Shown piece by piece: positions 17,109 through 26,665 of a stretch of DNA of 64,000 bases (positions are counted from its first letter, which is position 1; every line of letters starts with the position of its first letter). The position numbers and the translations under genes are program-made. The stretch is from assembly GCF_038049935.1 (NCBI RefSeq), contig NZ_CP145886.1, positions 2,426,501-2,490,500 on the forward strand. Direction: 5' to 3'. This DNA comes from Rossellomorea sp. y25 (lineage in GTDB: Bacteria; Bacillota; Bacilli; Bacillales; Bacillaceae_B). Under the pieces are notes generated by a model. That model searched no databases, was not told the DNA's origin, and worked only from the letters and a program-made list of their open reading frames with translations.

Positions 17109-17966
17109 CTATTCAATAAATAACCCCTGATTTGTATATAATTGCTCCAGCTTCCTTTGCCGACTACTTATGTTGTCCTGATCTCGATGTTGAAGACCGG
17201 TTAAAATGATTTCAACTAAACTTACGACAGATCCAATCGAATGATGTCCTGAATTCATCCCTTCTTCGGTCGTCAGTGTCAGATCAGAAATCTGTCCGAG
17301 AGGTGATAATTGTCTATTGGTGATCGCAATGACATAAGAACCTTGTAATTTTGCCTTCTCCACAAGCTCAAAAGATTCTGTACGGAACCGGGGAAACGAA
17401 AACATAACGACAGTAGAATCTTGGTTCAAATCACATATATCTTCAGGAACAAACCCTGTTGGACTAGAAATGAATACATTTGCCCTGTATTGTTTTAACG
17501 TATAATACATCCAATAAGCTGCTCCATAAGAACTTCCAAACCCACCGATATAAACTCGCTCTGATTGAATTAAGCGATCAATCGTTTTCCATATTTCTTT
17601 CACGTCTAATTGATTCATTAGCTGCTCCAGCACGGATTTTTCTTTTTCAATGACCTTACTGAATACACTCTCCTCATCACCTTCGTTTGAGAATGAAGGA
17701 AATGATTCATTTTCATTTACCTGCTCCTTCTCTAACCAATCCCTTCTCACCACTTCCTGCATTTCGGAATATCCTTTAAAGCCTAAAGCATATCCTAAAC
17801 GAATCACAGTAGTTTCACTTACACCAACTTTCCTCCCCATCTGAAAAGCCGTGAGTATCGCTGCTTCACCTTGATGCTTAAGAATCAACTCAGCCACTTT
17901 TTTTTGCCCGGCAGATAAGGAGGAATAATTATCTTTAATGATTCGTGCAATTGATTTTTGATCCAT
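17109..17966 (-). CDS. RpiR-family transcriptional regulator (HTH plus SIS domain)
   Basis: The 285-residue protein has an N-terminal RpiR helix-turn-helix (residues about 1-77, with GRKVGVSETTVIRLGYALGFKGYSEMQ) and a C-terminal SIS domain (about 120-260, with RVYIGGFGSSYGAAYWM and VVMFSFPRFRTES). SIS domains in this family normally bind phosphosugars, but RpiR relatives also govern amino acid and amino sugar operons. It is the first gene of the leftward operon and has an AAAGGAG site. A palindrome between the promoter and this gene is a natural autoregulatory site. Confidence 0.9.
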   Translation of the reverse strand: MDQKSIARIIKDNYSSLSAGQKKVAELILKHQGEAAILTAFQMGRKVGVSETTVIRLGYALGFKGYSEMQEVVRRDWLEKEQVNENESFPSFSNEGDEESVFSKVIEKEKSVLEQLMNQLDVKEIWKTIDRLIQSERVYIGGFGSSYGAAYWMYYTLKQYRANVFISSPTGFVPEDICDLNQDSTVVMFSFPRFRTESFELVEKAKLQGSYVIAITNRQLSPLGQISDLTLTTEEGMNSGHHSIGSVVSLVEIILTGLQHRDQDNISSRQRKLEQLYTNQGLFIE

Positions 17967-17986
17967 GACTACTCCTTTCTGTTCAC

Positions 17987-18002
17987 TGAAGGAAATCCTT
18001 CA
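17987..18002 (-). promoter_or_regulatory. Palindromic operator candidate for the RpiR regulator
   Basis: TGAAGGA and TCCTTCA form a perfect 7+7 dyad around two bases. It lies just downstream of the predicted -10 element, where a repressor would block transcription. Confidence 0.55.
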
Positions 18003-18010
18003 TTTTTTAT

Positions 18011-18040
18011 AGTATATTGCATTATATACTTCATATTCAA
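18011..18040 (-). promoter_or_regulatory. Promoter of the rpiR-yjiH-deacylase-GNAT-racemase operon
   Basis: On the minus strand TTGAAT (18040-18035) and TATACT (18016-18011) are separated by 18 bases. Confidence 0.6.
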
Positions 18041-18081
18041 TGAAAAATTTTATTATTCAGATTTTTACCGGTCACTTCATT

Positions 18082-18130
18082 AAAAAAAGAAAGGTAGAAT
18101 GGATATTTACAATCCAAATCTACCTTTCTT
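18082..18130 (-). terminator. Rho-independent terminator after the acyl-CoA ligase gene
   Basis: A 12-base stem (18087-18098 with 18119-18130, AAGAAAGGTAGA/TCTACCTTTCTT), with an inner TGGAT/ATCCA pair, followed on the minus strand by a T run. Confidence 0.92.
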
Positions 18131-18138
18131 ACATTAAT

Positions 18139-19701
18139 TTAAACTAGTTTTTCTTTCGAAGGAAAACTTTCCCTTAACAGGAACTTTTGAATCTTACCAC
18201 TTGCATTCCGAGGAAGTTCTTCTACAAATATATATTCACGTGGCCGCTTATAATCGGCCAACAGATCCCCCGTTTTCAAAAAGAAATCGAGATCTTGAGG
18301 AGACAATGAAGGATTTTTGGATACAACAACGGCAATCACCTGTTCTCCCCACTTTTCATGAGGCTGACCTAGCACGGCGACATCTACAATATCTTCATGA
18401 GCGTGCAGAGCGTCCTCTACCTCACGGGGATACACATTTTCTCCTCCCGATATGACCATATCATCCACCCGATCAGCGACGTATAGATACCCGTCCTCAT
18501 CCATATAACCTAAATCACTGGAATGATACCAGCCTTTATACAATGCTCTTTCCGTCGCTTCCTTGCGATTGAAATATTCAAGCATTGTACAGGAACCGCG
18601 AACAATGATTTCCCCGACTTCACCAGGCTTGCAAAGATCATCCGGTTCAGAAGGGCCGTTTTCACTCGGTTTGACTACCCGTATTTCATGGTTATAGGCA
18701 GCCCTTCCTGCGGAGCCTGTCTTGGTTAACTGCTCATCCTGAAGAAGGAAGGTAACCGCTGGACCCATCTCGGTCTGACCATAGGCTTGTATCAAGTCAA
18801 TCTTCATTTTCTCATGGAGGGCCCTGACAAGGACTGGTGCCATTGGTGCTGCCCCATAGAGACCGATACGTAAAGAAGTAGTATCATAATCATCTACCCC
18901 GTGTTGCAGAAGCATGTTCCACATCGTTGGCGCAGCAAAAAAGGAACTGACCTTTTCCCGTTCAATCACTTCTAATACGGTTTGCGGTTGAAACTGATGA
19001 ACGATAATATTCTTCGCTCCTGCTTGAACACGTGGAAGGAAACAGCAATGAAGTTCGGCACAATGAAACATAGGGGCTGTAACAAGTCCTATGTCATTTG
19101 GTGTCAGCCCCATAACAGACGTACAAATCAAGCTTTGCTCTGCCATATCCCTATGCCTGTGCAGCACACCCTTTGGTCTCCCGGTAGTACCGCTCGTATA
19201 CATAATCGCATATGCGTCCGTTTCTTCAACAGGGATGTCTATTAAGTCATTCGAACATGCATTCACAACTTCTTTATAGCTTTGAGCAAAGGTAGGGGCA
19301 TCTTCTCCAACATACCAAAAAAGGGTCTGTGGGAAGTCTTGAGAAATCCGCTCAATCGGTTGGGTGAGGGCTTCTTCAAATATCACGACCTTTGGTACGG
19401 CATCTTTCAAAATGTAGTGTATTTCTTGAGCCTTCAAGCGAAAATTAATTGGGTTAATCACCGCACCAATCTTCCCACACGCAAAGTACACAGTTGCTAA
19501 CTCCAGCGTATTAAATAGATATGTCGAAACCCGATCTCCCTTTTTCACACCTGCCTTTAGTAACGCATTGGCTGCACGGTGAACTTCATCTTGCCACTGT
19601 GCAAAGGTTAACCGGGTACCTGTTTTTTCTTCTACAATCGCCTCCTTGTTCCGAAATTTCTCTACCGTTTGATCAAAAATGGATCCTGTCGTTGCGTACA
19701 T
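18139..19701 (-). CDS. Acyl-CoA synthetase / AMP-dependent fatty acid-CoA ligase
   Basis: The 520-residue enzyme belongs to the adenylate-forming (ANL) superfamily. The AMP-binding P-loop-like motif is IMYTSGTTGRPKGVLHRH near residue 166, the A5 motif is QAYGQTEMGP near residue 305, the A7/A8 region has WYHSSDLGYMDEDGYLYVADR near residue 393, and the catalytic lysine of A10 lies in NASGKIQKF near the C-terminus. It activates a carboxylic acid to its CoA thioester; chain length cannot be read from sequence. It stands alone, with its own ribosome binding site GGGGGAG and a strong terminator, and is not part of the TetR-bracketed cluster further on. Confidence 0.9.
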   Translation of the reverse strand: MYATTGSIFDQTVEKFRNKEAIVEEKTGTRLTFAQWQDEVHRAANALLKAGVKKGDRVSTYLFNTLELATVYFACGKIGAVINPINFRLKAQEIHYILKDAVPKVVIFEEALTQPIERISQDFPQTLFWYVGEDAPTFAQSYKEVVNACSNDLIDIPVEETDAYAIMYTSGTTGRPKGVLHRHRDMAEQSLICTSVMGLTPNDIGLVTAPMFHCAELHCCFLPRVQAGAKNIIVHQFQPQTVLEVIEREKVSSFFAAPTMWNMLLQHGVDDYDTTSLRIGLYGAAPMAPVLVRALHEKMKIDLIQAYGQTEMGPAVTFLLQDEQLTKTGSAGRAAYNHEIRVVKPSENGPSEPDDLCKPGEVGEIIVRGSCTMLEYFNRKEATERALYKGWYHSSDLGYMDEDGYLYVADRVDDMVISGGENVYPREVEDALHAHEDIVDVAVLGQPHEKWGEQVIAVVVSKNPSLSPQDLDFFLKTGDLLADYKRPREYIFVEELPRNASGKIQKFLLRESFPSKEKLV

Positions 19702-19820
19702 ATTTCTCCCCCTTTAACTTAAGGTATTTCCCCTTATTGCAACATTCCCTATTCATTTATGTTCGAGACAGTTGTATGTATACCCTTCTTTGATATCTGA
19801 TAATTCAGAAATATATTCGC

Positions 19821-19860
19821 AAATAAAAACGTCACCTTCCAATCGTGCAAAGGTGACGTT
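19821..19860 (-). terminator. Rho-independent terminator after pbuX
   Basis: Perfect 11-base stem AACGTCACCTT/AAGGTGACGTT, T-rich on the minus strand after the stem. The stretch 19702-19820 between it and the ligase gene shows nothing else. Confidence 0.92.
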
Positions 19861-19876
19861 CTTTCTACAACAATGA

Positions 19877-21180
19877 TTACGAAGCTTTCTGCTCATTCAA
19901 CACAACATTTAGCTTGCGTTTAGAAAACACGTTAAAAAACATATTCAGTCCAATGGCTGTTATACTTCCAGCAACAATCCCGTTGTCCGTCAAGATTCGG
20001 ATGCTGGATGGCATTTGGGCAAATAATTCCGGAACAGCGGTTACTCCTAATCCCATTCCGACTGAACAGGCGATAATCAATAGATTTTCCTGAGATGCAA
20101 AATTCACATGGCTAAGCATCTTAATCCCATAAGCTACGACCATTCCAAACATGGCCACCATCGCACCGCCCAATACTGAAGCAGGAATCACTGTCGTCAA
20201 AGCACCAATCTTGGGTACCAACCCAAGAATCACGAGAAATGCTCCTGTTGCATAAATCACACTGTTTCGCTTCACTCCTGAAAGCTGGACCAAGCCTACG
20301 TTTTGGGAATATGCGGTATAGGGGAATGCGTTGAACAACCCACCAAGAACTATGGCTAATCCTTCAGCACGATATCCTTTCGATAAATCTTCTTCTGAAA
20401 CCTTCTTATCGCTAATATCAGCCAGAGCAAAATAAACTCCTGTAGATTCTACTAAACTCACCATTGCTACTAGTATCATGGTTAGGATTGCCGTTATTTC
20501 AAACGTCGGCATTCCAAAGTAGAAAGGTTTTGCCATATGAAACCAGGAGGCATCCCCAACTGCACTAAAATCTACTTTGCCTAGTACAAATGCAACGGCT
20601 GTTCCTGCCATCAATCCCAGTAGAATGGAAACAGAGCGGACAAAACCGGTAAAGAATTTATAAAGGATTAATATAAAGAACAACGTTCCAAAAGCAAGAG
20701 ACAAATTTTCCAATGAACCGAAATCAGCACTCCCTTGTCCACCTGCCATATTGTTCATGGCTACTGGAATCAAGGTAATCCCTATGATCGTTACTACAGA
20801 GCCAGTCACTACAGGAGGAAAGAAACGAACCAGTTTCCCAAAGTACTTACTGATTACAATAACGAATAAACCTGAAACCAGAATCGAACCGTAGATCGCT
20901 GAAATACCATACTGTCCACCAATCGCGATCATAGGCCCTACAGCCGTAAACGTACATCCGAGTACGACTGGAAGTCCTATCCCAAAGAAACGATTTTTCC
21001 ATACTTGCAATAAGGTGGCGATCCCACACATGAAGATATCAATGGATACCAGATAAGTCAGCTGTTCTCCCGTTAATCCTAATGCTCCTCCTACGATCAG
21101 TGGAACGATGACCGCTCCGGCATACATAGCGAGAACATGTTGAATCCCGAGTGACGCCAGTTTAATAGGCTGATTTTTCA

Positions 21181-21181
<1 letters not shown>
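19877..21181 (-). CDS. pbuX: Xanthine permease
   Basis: The 434-residue nucleobase:cation symporter-2 (NCS2) protein has about 12-14 hydrophobic segments. Family marks are LASLGIQHVLAMYAGAVIVPLIVGGALG at the start (quoted here in part only for orientation: QHVLAMYAGAVIVPLI), VVLGCTFTAVGPMI, and the Q-N-V-G motif YSQNVGLVQLSGV near residue 290. It imports xanthine for salvage. The start ATG overlaps the stop of xpt (TAATG), so the two are coupled, as in Bacillus subtilis xpt-pbuX. Confidence 0.95.
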
Positions 21182-21783
<602 letters not shown>

Positions 21784-21811
21784 TTAATGTAATAGAACCT
21801 GGAAGTCTACA

Positions 21812-21866
21812 AAAAAACCCAAAGGCTATTGTGCTCTGGCTAGAGTGAGACAATGACCTTTGGGTT
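21812..21866 (-). terminator. Riboswitch expression-platform terminator of xpt-pbuX
   Basis: AACCCAAAGG pairs with CCTTTGGGTT around an inner ATTGT/ACAAT stem, followed on the minus strand by seven T. It ends about 45 bases before the xpt start and would form when the aptamer is bound. Confidence 0.93.
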
Positions 21867-21905
21867 AGGCAAAGAGCGTCCGTGTTGTCGGACAATCCAT
21901 TGCTC

Positions 21906-21974
21906 ACTCATAGTCGAATCATTTACGGTAATCCGGTAGAAACTCGCGAGCCATATCCTCGCTATTATATGAGT
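21906..21974 (-). ncRNA. Guanine-type purine riboswitch aptamer (xpt)
   Basis: On the minus strand the P1 strands ACTCAT and ATGAGT enclose the purine aptamer core, with ATATAAT, GGATATGG, GTTTCTACC and GACTATG in the expected order. The specificity base is C (in GACTATG), as in guanine/xanthine-sensing rather than adenine-sensing members. Confidence 0.96.
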
Positions 21975-22002
21975 GAAAACGAATATTGATTTGATATTGG
22001 AT

Positions 22003-22031
22003 AGTATAACGGGAACTTGACAGTTTGTAAA
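22003..22031 (-). promoter_or_regulatory. Promoter of xpt-pbuX
   Basis: Minus-strand TTTACA (22031-22026) and TATACT (22008-22003) with a 17-base spacer, directly before the riboswitch. Confidence 0.75.
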
Positions 22032-22075
22032 GATTCATTTCTTAACAATATGCACGTAATTTATAAAAATGTTCG

Positions 22076-22122
22076 TAAAACGAGTGAACGGGCATAAAGT
22101 TTCATCCACTTTACACCCGTTC
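22076..22122 (-). terminator. Likely terminator of the sulfate assimilation operon
   Basis: Fifteen-base inverted repeat (22086-22100 and 22108-22122) with two mismatched positions. It overlaps the stop codon of the last gene; the following T run is short (TTTT), so efficiency is uncertain. Confidence 0.6.
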
Positions 22123-22662
22123 AGAAAGTTCCTGTAACAGCTTCCTTTTCTCACCATCAGTCAAGTCTGATGCCTTGATTTCTTTTCTCTTAGAGGCAAT
22201 GAAAGCAAGCCTTTCTATATAGGAATCATCAAATGATTGGAAGAATTGATTGGTAAGCTTTTTAGCTAAGAATGGACTTGCTCCGCCTGTTGAGGCGGCA
22301 ATCGTCAAATTACCTTTCTGCCTAAAGGAGACCATCTGCATATTTCCGCCATCACCGTCATCCACCACGCATAAAAGTTGGTTTTCCTCAGAATGGATTT
22401 TAACCTGTTCATTCACCCATCGTTCATTCGTGGCTGCGATGACGATAAAAGCATCTCGTAAATCATCTGGTTCCACTTCTCTTTTAACCCATAAAATTCT
22501 ATTGTCTTCATGTAATGCTTGAATTCCATCTACAGCATCAGGACTGATGACTGTTATCCTTGCTCCCTGTTCTAAAAATACAGAGAGTTTACGATACGCC
22601 ACTTTCCCTCCGCCTACAATCGATACTTGTTTTCCATTCACATCAATCATGATTGGCAGCAT
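22111..22662 (-). CDS. sirC: Precorrin-2 dehydrogenase (SirC / Met8-like)
   Basis: The 183-residue enzyme oxidises precorrin-2 to sirohydrochlorin with NAD+. The Rossmann motif VSIVGGGKVAYRKL lies at residues 13-26, and the family's VIAATNERWVNEQV and AASTGGASPFLAKKL stretches follow. Its length fits the single-function NAD-binding domain; the methyltransferase part is separate (the SUMT gene nearby). It overlaps sirB by 20 bases and has the site AAAGGAGA. In Bacillus subtilis the equivalent gene is ylnF. It supplies siroheme for the sulfite reductase of the same operon. Confidence 0.93.
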   Translation of the reverse strand: MLPIMIDVNGKQVSIVGGGKVAYRKLSVFLEQGARITVISPDAVDGIQALHEDNRILWVKREVEPDDLRDAFIVIAATNERWVNEQVKIHSEENQLLCVVDDGDGGNMQMVSFRQKGNLTIAASTGGASPFLAKKLTNQFFQSFDDSYIERLAFIASKRKEIKASDLTDGEKRKLLQELSERV

Positions 22663-23398
22663 GTGATTCTCCTTTAACTAAGTGGGTTTCATTCACCCGG
22701 TCCAGGAATGCTTCTTCCACAAGAGGGTCATACCCTAAATAATTCCCCAGAATGATATGCTCATTTTCGGTTCGGCTGATCTCCCTTTCAATTCCTTTCA
22801 TAAGTAACCCGGTAAACAGCAAGTAGGGAATAAAAATGACGTTTTTCTCTGTATTCCTGACAGATTCCAAGGTCTCTGAAAAGCTTGGTGAGGCCGCTGT
22901 TAAGTAACAGGTCTTTACACCTGCTAACTTTGTCTTTCGTTGTACAAGTTCAGCCAGGGCTCCTAAATCCTTTGTAACATCGGGGTCTGAACTTCCTCTT
23001 CCTATCAATACGGCAACGGTGGAAGAGTCAATTGAAGCAGCATCGTGTATTTTCTTTATCACACTTTCAGCCATCTTATCGTGAACCCCAATAGGATTAC
23101 CATACGTTACCGTAATCCAAGGATAGGCTTCTTGACACTTTTGAATTTCTTCTGGAATATCTTTTTTCGCATGAACCGCTGTCAAAAGGAGAAGCGGAAC
23201 GACGGAAACGTGTGAAGCTCCTTTTTTCACGCATGTTTCAAACCCTTCTTCAATAGAAGGTGATGCAAGCTCCAGAAAGCTTATTTCCTGAATATCCGCT
23301 TTAACATGTTTCTGGCATCTTTCAATGAAATCAATGGCTTCTTCACGGGCTTTCCCAATACGACTTCCATGACAAATGTATAAGACCGCGCCTGTCAA
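22643..23398 (-). CDS. sirB: Sirohydrochlorin ferrochelatase (SirB/CbiX family)
   Basis: The 251-residue class II chelatase inserts iron into sirohydrochlorin, the last step of siroheme synthesis. The catalytic histidine region VLYICHGSRIGKAREE is at the N-terminus, with a second repeat-like half starting at VAVLIGRGSSDPD near residue 130, as in two-domain CbiX proteins. The first half keeps the His; the second half reads GRGSSD in the same place, as is common in this family. The start is a TTG immediately after the stop of the upstream methyltransferase gene, so translation is probably coupled. Confidence 0.93.
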   Translation of the reverse strand: MTGAVLYICHGSRIGKAREEAIDFIERCQKHVKADIQEISFLELASPSIEEGFETCVKKGASHVSVVPLLLLTAVHAKKDIPEEIQKCQEAYPWITVTYGNPIGVHDKMAESVIKKIHDAASIDSSTVAVLIGRGSSDPDVTKDLGALAELVQRKTKLAGVKTCYLTAASPSFSETLESVRNTEKNVIFIPYLLFTGLLMKGIEREISRTENEHIILGNYLGYDPLVEEAFLDRVNETHLVKGESHAANHD

Positions 23399-24175
23399 TT
23401 ACAGTGCCTCACTCATGATCGATTTCTTATCAAAGGCTTCTTCAAACCATTGAATCTTCTCCCGGAAACGGACCACTTCTCCGACTATGATCATGCTCGG
23501 GTTTTCAATTTTCTCTTCTTTTACAATATCGATAATCGTATCCAGCGTGCCTGTTACGGTTCTTTGCACTTCCGTTGTTCCCCAATGGACCAGTGCCACA
23601 GGCGTTTCCTTGCACTTACCGTTTTGAATGAGCTTTTCTTTAATATATGGGAGATTGCCGACCCCCATGTAAATAGCGAGTGTATCGATTCCTTTGGCCA
23701 GACTTTCCCACTTTTCATCTTCTTGTAGATTATTTTGTTTATGTCCCGTAACGAAGGCGACGCTTGAACTGGCATCCCGGTGTGTAACGGGAATTCCTGC
23801 GTAGGCAGCCGCTGCTATGCCGGAAGTGATCCCGGGGATGATTTCAAAGGAAATTCCTTTTTTTGCAAGGGCTTCTGCTTCTTCTCCACCTCTGCCGAAA
23901 ACGAAGGGATCACCCCCTTTTAATCTCACCACTACCTTGCCACTGGTGGCGTAACGCACGAGAAAATGATTGATCGTATCTTGTTTCATCGTATGATAGT
24001 TTGGCAGTTTCCCGCAGTAAATTAAGTCGGCTCCTTTCTTTGCATAGGAGAGAAGCTCTTTATTCACCAGACGGTCATATAAAATGACATCTGCTTTTTG
24101 TATTGACTTCAATGCTTTTAATGTGATTAATTCAGGATCTCCAGGACCCGCTCCCACCAAGTAAACCTTCCCCAT
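23399..24175 (-). CDS. cobA: Uroporphyrinogen-III C-methyltransferase (SUMT)
   Basis: The 258-residue tetrapyrrole methyltransferase makes precorrin-2 using two SAM. Motifs are VYLVGAGPGDPELITLKA at residues 4-21, GKVVVRLKGGDPFVFGRGGEEA near residue 80 and the SAM-contacting GITSGIAAAAYAGIPVTHRD near residue 115. It lacks the fused dehydrogenase of CysG, whose functions are encoded by the next two genes. The name ylnD is used in Bacillus subtilis. A strong AGGAGG lies seven bases before the start. Confidence 0.95.
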   Translation of the reverse strand: MGKVYLVGAGPGDPELITLKALKSIQKADVILYDRLVNKELLSYAKKGADLIYCGKLPNYHTMKQDTINHFLVRYATSGKVVVRLKGGDPFVFGRGGEEAEALAKKGISFEIIPGITSGIAAAAYAGIPVTHRDASSSVAFVTGHKQNNLQEDEKWESLAKGIDTLAIYMGVGNLPYIKEKLIQNGKCKETPVALVHWGTTEVQRTVTGTLDTIIDIVKEEKIENPSMIIVGEVVRFREKIQWFEEAFDKKSIMSEAL

Positions 24176-24188
24176 CCATTTTTCCTCC

Positions 24189-24413
24189 TTAAGGTTTTAA
24201 GATTGTTTCCTGTTCATGCAGAACAAACCCTGCACCATTCCCACGGATTCTACGTTTCTCGTAAAGAGAGATGTCTACCACATCAGGCTTTTTCAAAAAA
24301 TACTTCTCTAATTCAATTTCTACTAGATCAAAGGCTTTCTCATCTGATTCAGCCGCTACTACGACAATCGTGACGAAGTCGTGAGTAGTCACTTCAAATC
24401 GATACAAGTTCAT
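24189..24413 (-). CDS. Small conserved protein, probably DUF3906 family
   Basis: The 74-residue product begins MNLYRFEVTTHDFVTIVVVA, followed by acidic, helical sequence and KPDVVDISLYEKRRIRGNGAG, a pattern I associate with the Bacillus DUF3906 family. It has no signal peptide or membrane segment. The gene lies between the sulfite reductase and methyltransferase genes with a perfect AAGGAGG site, so it is translated and likely serves sulfite reduction or siroheme delivery. The function is unknown. Confidence 0.75.
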   Translation of the reverse strand: MNLYRFEVTTHDFVTIVVVAAESDEKAFDLVEIELEKYFLKKPDVVDISLYEKRRIRGNGAGFVLHEQETILKP

Positions 24414-24426
24414 CCAGCATGCCTCC

Positions 24427-26037
24427 TTACGCTTCCTGAAGTAATTGATCTAACGATTCTTGAAGGGGAGCGGTACCGACCCGGTTGATATAGTCAAAAA
24501 AGGCTTCTCCCGGTTCTTTTGTTTGTTTAAAATGAAGGAGCAATTGCTTTACCACTCCTGTCAGGTTGCCTGCTTCCACTTTCCCTTTTAACTTTTCATT
24601 CAGTTTTCCACCGTCTTGAAGAGTTCCTCCGACGTATATTTCAAATGCTTCGATCATCTTCTTATCTTTTGTTCTCATTTTAATTCCTTGTAGCCCGATA
24701 TCGGCGATTTGTCGTTGGCCGCATGAATTCGGGCATCCCACCATGTGGATTCTGACAGGGACATCCAATGAAAGTTCCCGATCCAATTGGTTGGCGATTT
24801 GCCTCATCCTTTCCTTCGTTTCCACTAAAGCGAGATTACAATATTCGATGCCTGTGCATGATACGGAATACCCGATGAAGGATAGTGGACTTGTTGAAAT
24901 GCGATCAAAGATTTTCTCAGAAAGCAAAGCATTAACATGTTCATCTGGAATGTTGGGGATGATGAGATTTTGAGAATTACAGTTTCTCAGTTCTCCATTC
25001 CCGTATTTCTTGGAAATCCTCGCAAGCTCATATACTTCATCAGAATTTAAGCGTCCAACCGGAACATTCAGCCCCACATAATTGAGTCCTTCCTGTTTCT
25101 GTGGATGTACTCCGTAGAAATATCCTGCATTCCATCCTTCCACGGCATCTTCTCCCGCAGGTAAAAGTTCAACATACTGTAACAAGGTTTCTTTGAATTT
25201 CTCCGGTCCCCAATCTGCCATTAGGAATTTTAACCGGGCCAAATGTCTTTTCTCCCGATAACCGAAGTCGCGAAAAATCGTGGTGACGGCTATTGCGACT
25301 TCCTTCACTTGGTGTGGAAGGATGAATACATCCAACTCTTGGGCTAGGAATGGTCTTGCGGACAATCCTCCACCAATCTTCAGATGGAAGCCGACTTCTT
25401 CTTTACCGTCAATCAGCTTTTTCGCAGGAACAAAGGAAACACAATTGATTTCAGCATTCGACGCATTATTGATATTTGCGGAGATGGCTACTTTATATTT
25501 TCGCGGTAAATTAGAAAAGTCTTCGTTATGCTGGAAGAAATCATACACTTCTTTCACAATACTCCTTGTATCAAAAAGTTCATCAGGATCGATCCCTGCA
25601 AGAGGGTTCCCGACGATATTACGTGTGATATCACCACATGCACCGGCAGAAGACAATCCGACCTTTTCCAGACGTTTGAAGATGTCCGGAATCTGTTCAA
25701 TCTTCAACCAGTGAAATTGAATCGCCTGTCGGGTGGTGATGTCATAGACGTCTCTTCCATACTCTTTACAAATGGCAGCGAGCTCCAAAGCCTGTTCATG
25801 TGTCAGGATTCCCGAGGGAACGTTCACTCTCATCATGAAATAGCCGTCTTCCTTTGGTCTTTGTAAATACAAACCTGCCCATTTAAATTTATCCCACTCT
25901 TCTTTCGGAATCGAAGAAAAGCCGTTTTCCGCATAGTAAGGAATATCTTCAAAGATAGACAACCCGTCTTTCTCCAGTTTCCATTGTTCCGTTTTGTTCA
26001 ATTTTTCATTTGACTCCCATGATTTTGAATATGCCAT
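24427..26037 (-). CDS. Ferredoxin-type assimilatory sulfite (or nitrite) reductase
   Basis: The 536-residue siroheme/[4Fe-4S] enzyme has both cluster motifs: CTGIEYC (C-x5-C) and GCPNSC (C-x3-C), about 40 residues apart. Siroheme-contacting sequences such as TTRQAIQFHWL near residue 100 and GACGDITRNIVGNP near residue 132 are present. It is a one-subunit NirA/Sir type rather than the CysI/CysJ pair, so electrons probably come from ferredoxin. Its place between cysC and the siroheme genes argues for sulfite as substrate, reduced to sulfide by six electrons. The site AAGGGGAG precedes the ATG. Confidence 0.9.
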   Translation of the reverse strand: MAYSKSWESNEKLNKTEQWKLEKDGLSIFEDIPYYAENGFSSIPKEEWDKFKWAGLYLQRPKEDGYFMMRVNVPSGILTHEQALELAAICKEYGRDVYDITTRQAIQFHWLKIEQIPDIFKRLEKVGLSSAGACGDITRNIVGNPLAGIDPDELFDTRSIVKEVYDFFQHNEDFSNLPRKYKVAISANINNASNAEINCVSFVPAKKLIDGKEEVGFHLKIGGGLSARPFLAQELDVFILPHQVKEVAIAVTTIFRDFGYREKRHLARLKFLMADWGPEKFKETLLQYVELLPAGEDAVEGWNAGYFYGVHPQKQEGLNYVGLNVPVGRLNSDEVYELARISKKYGNGELRNCNSQNLIIPNIPDEHVNALLSEKIFDRISTSPLSFIGYSVSCTGIEYCNLALVETKERMRQIANQLDRELSLDVPVRIHMVGCPNSCGQRQIADIGLQGIKMRTKDKKMIEAFEIYVGGTLQDGGKLNEKLKGKVEAGNLTGVVKQLLLHFKQTKEPGEAFFDYINRVGTAPLQESLDQLLQEA

Positions 26038-26049
26038 GATTTTCTCCCC

Positions 26050-26652
26050 TTATATAAGTTGTTTTTGATTCAATACAGTTAGTAAGTACTCCACGCATTC
26101 TTCAATTGAATGTTTCTCTGTATCCAGTACCACTTCCGGTTTTTCAGGTGCTTCATAAGGAGCACTGATTCCCGTAAAATGAGTGATTTCCTCGTTACGT
26201 GCTTTTTTGTACAAGCCTTTCGGATCGCGCTTTTCACATTCTTCTAAAGAACAATGCACATAAACTTCGATAAATTCATCAATCTCCACTAACTTTCGTA
26301 CGAGAGCACGATCTTCCCTGTATGGTGAAATAAAGGCTGTCAGCACAATTTGACCGCTGTCGATGAAAAGTTTGGACACTTCGCCAATTCTCCTAATATT
26401 CTCCTTGCGATCTTCTTCCTTAAATCCCAAATCATGGTTTAATCCATGACGGACATTATCACCGTCCAGAACATAGACCTGATGTCCTTGTTCGAAAAGA
26501 GAGTGAGCCAATGCATTGGCGACAGTCGATTTCCCTGAGGCGGATAAACCCGTGAACCATAAAATAAAGCTTTGATGTCCATTTTTTTTTCGTCTCTCTT
26601 GTTTCGTTACTGCGGTTTCATGCCATACGACGTTTTCTGATTTTTCATTCAA
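26050..26652 (-). CDS. cysC: Adenylyl-sulfate kinase
   Basis: The 200-residue enzyme phosphorylates APS to PAPS. The P-loop is [18 protein letters not shown] near residues 32-49, followed by the APS-binding [17 protein letters not shown] and the [15 protein letters not shown] lid region, all intact. It starts with TTG at 26652, eight bases after AAGGAGG. It lies 13 bases after sat, so ATP sulfurylase and APS kinase are produced together. Confidence 0.95.
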   Translation of the reverse strand: MNEKSENVVWHETAVTKQERRKKNGHQSFILWFTGLSASGKSTVANALAHSLFEQGHQVYVLDGDNVRHGLNHDLGFKEEDRKENIRRIGEVSKLFIDSGQIVLTAFISPYREDRALVRKLVEIDEFIEVYVHCSLEECEKRDPKGLYKKARNEEITHFTGISAPYEAPEKPEVVLDTEKHSIEECVEYLLTVLNQKQLI

Positions 26653-26665
26653 CCCGGTATCCTCC

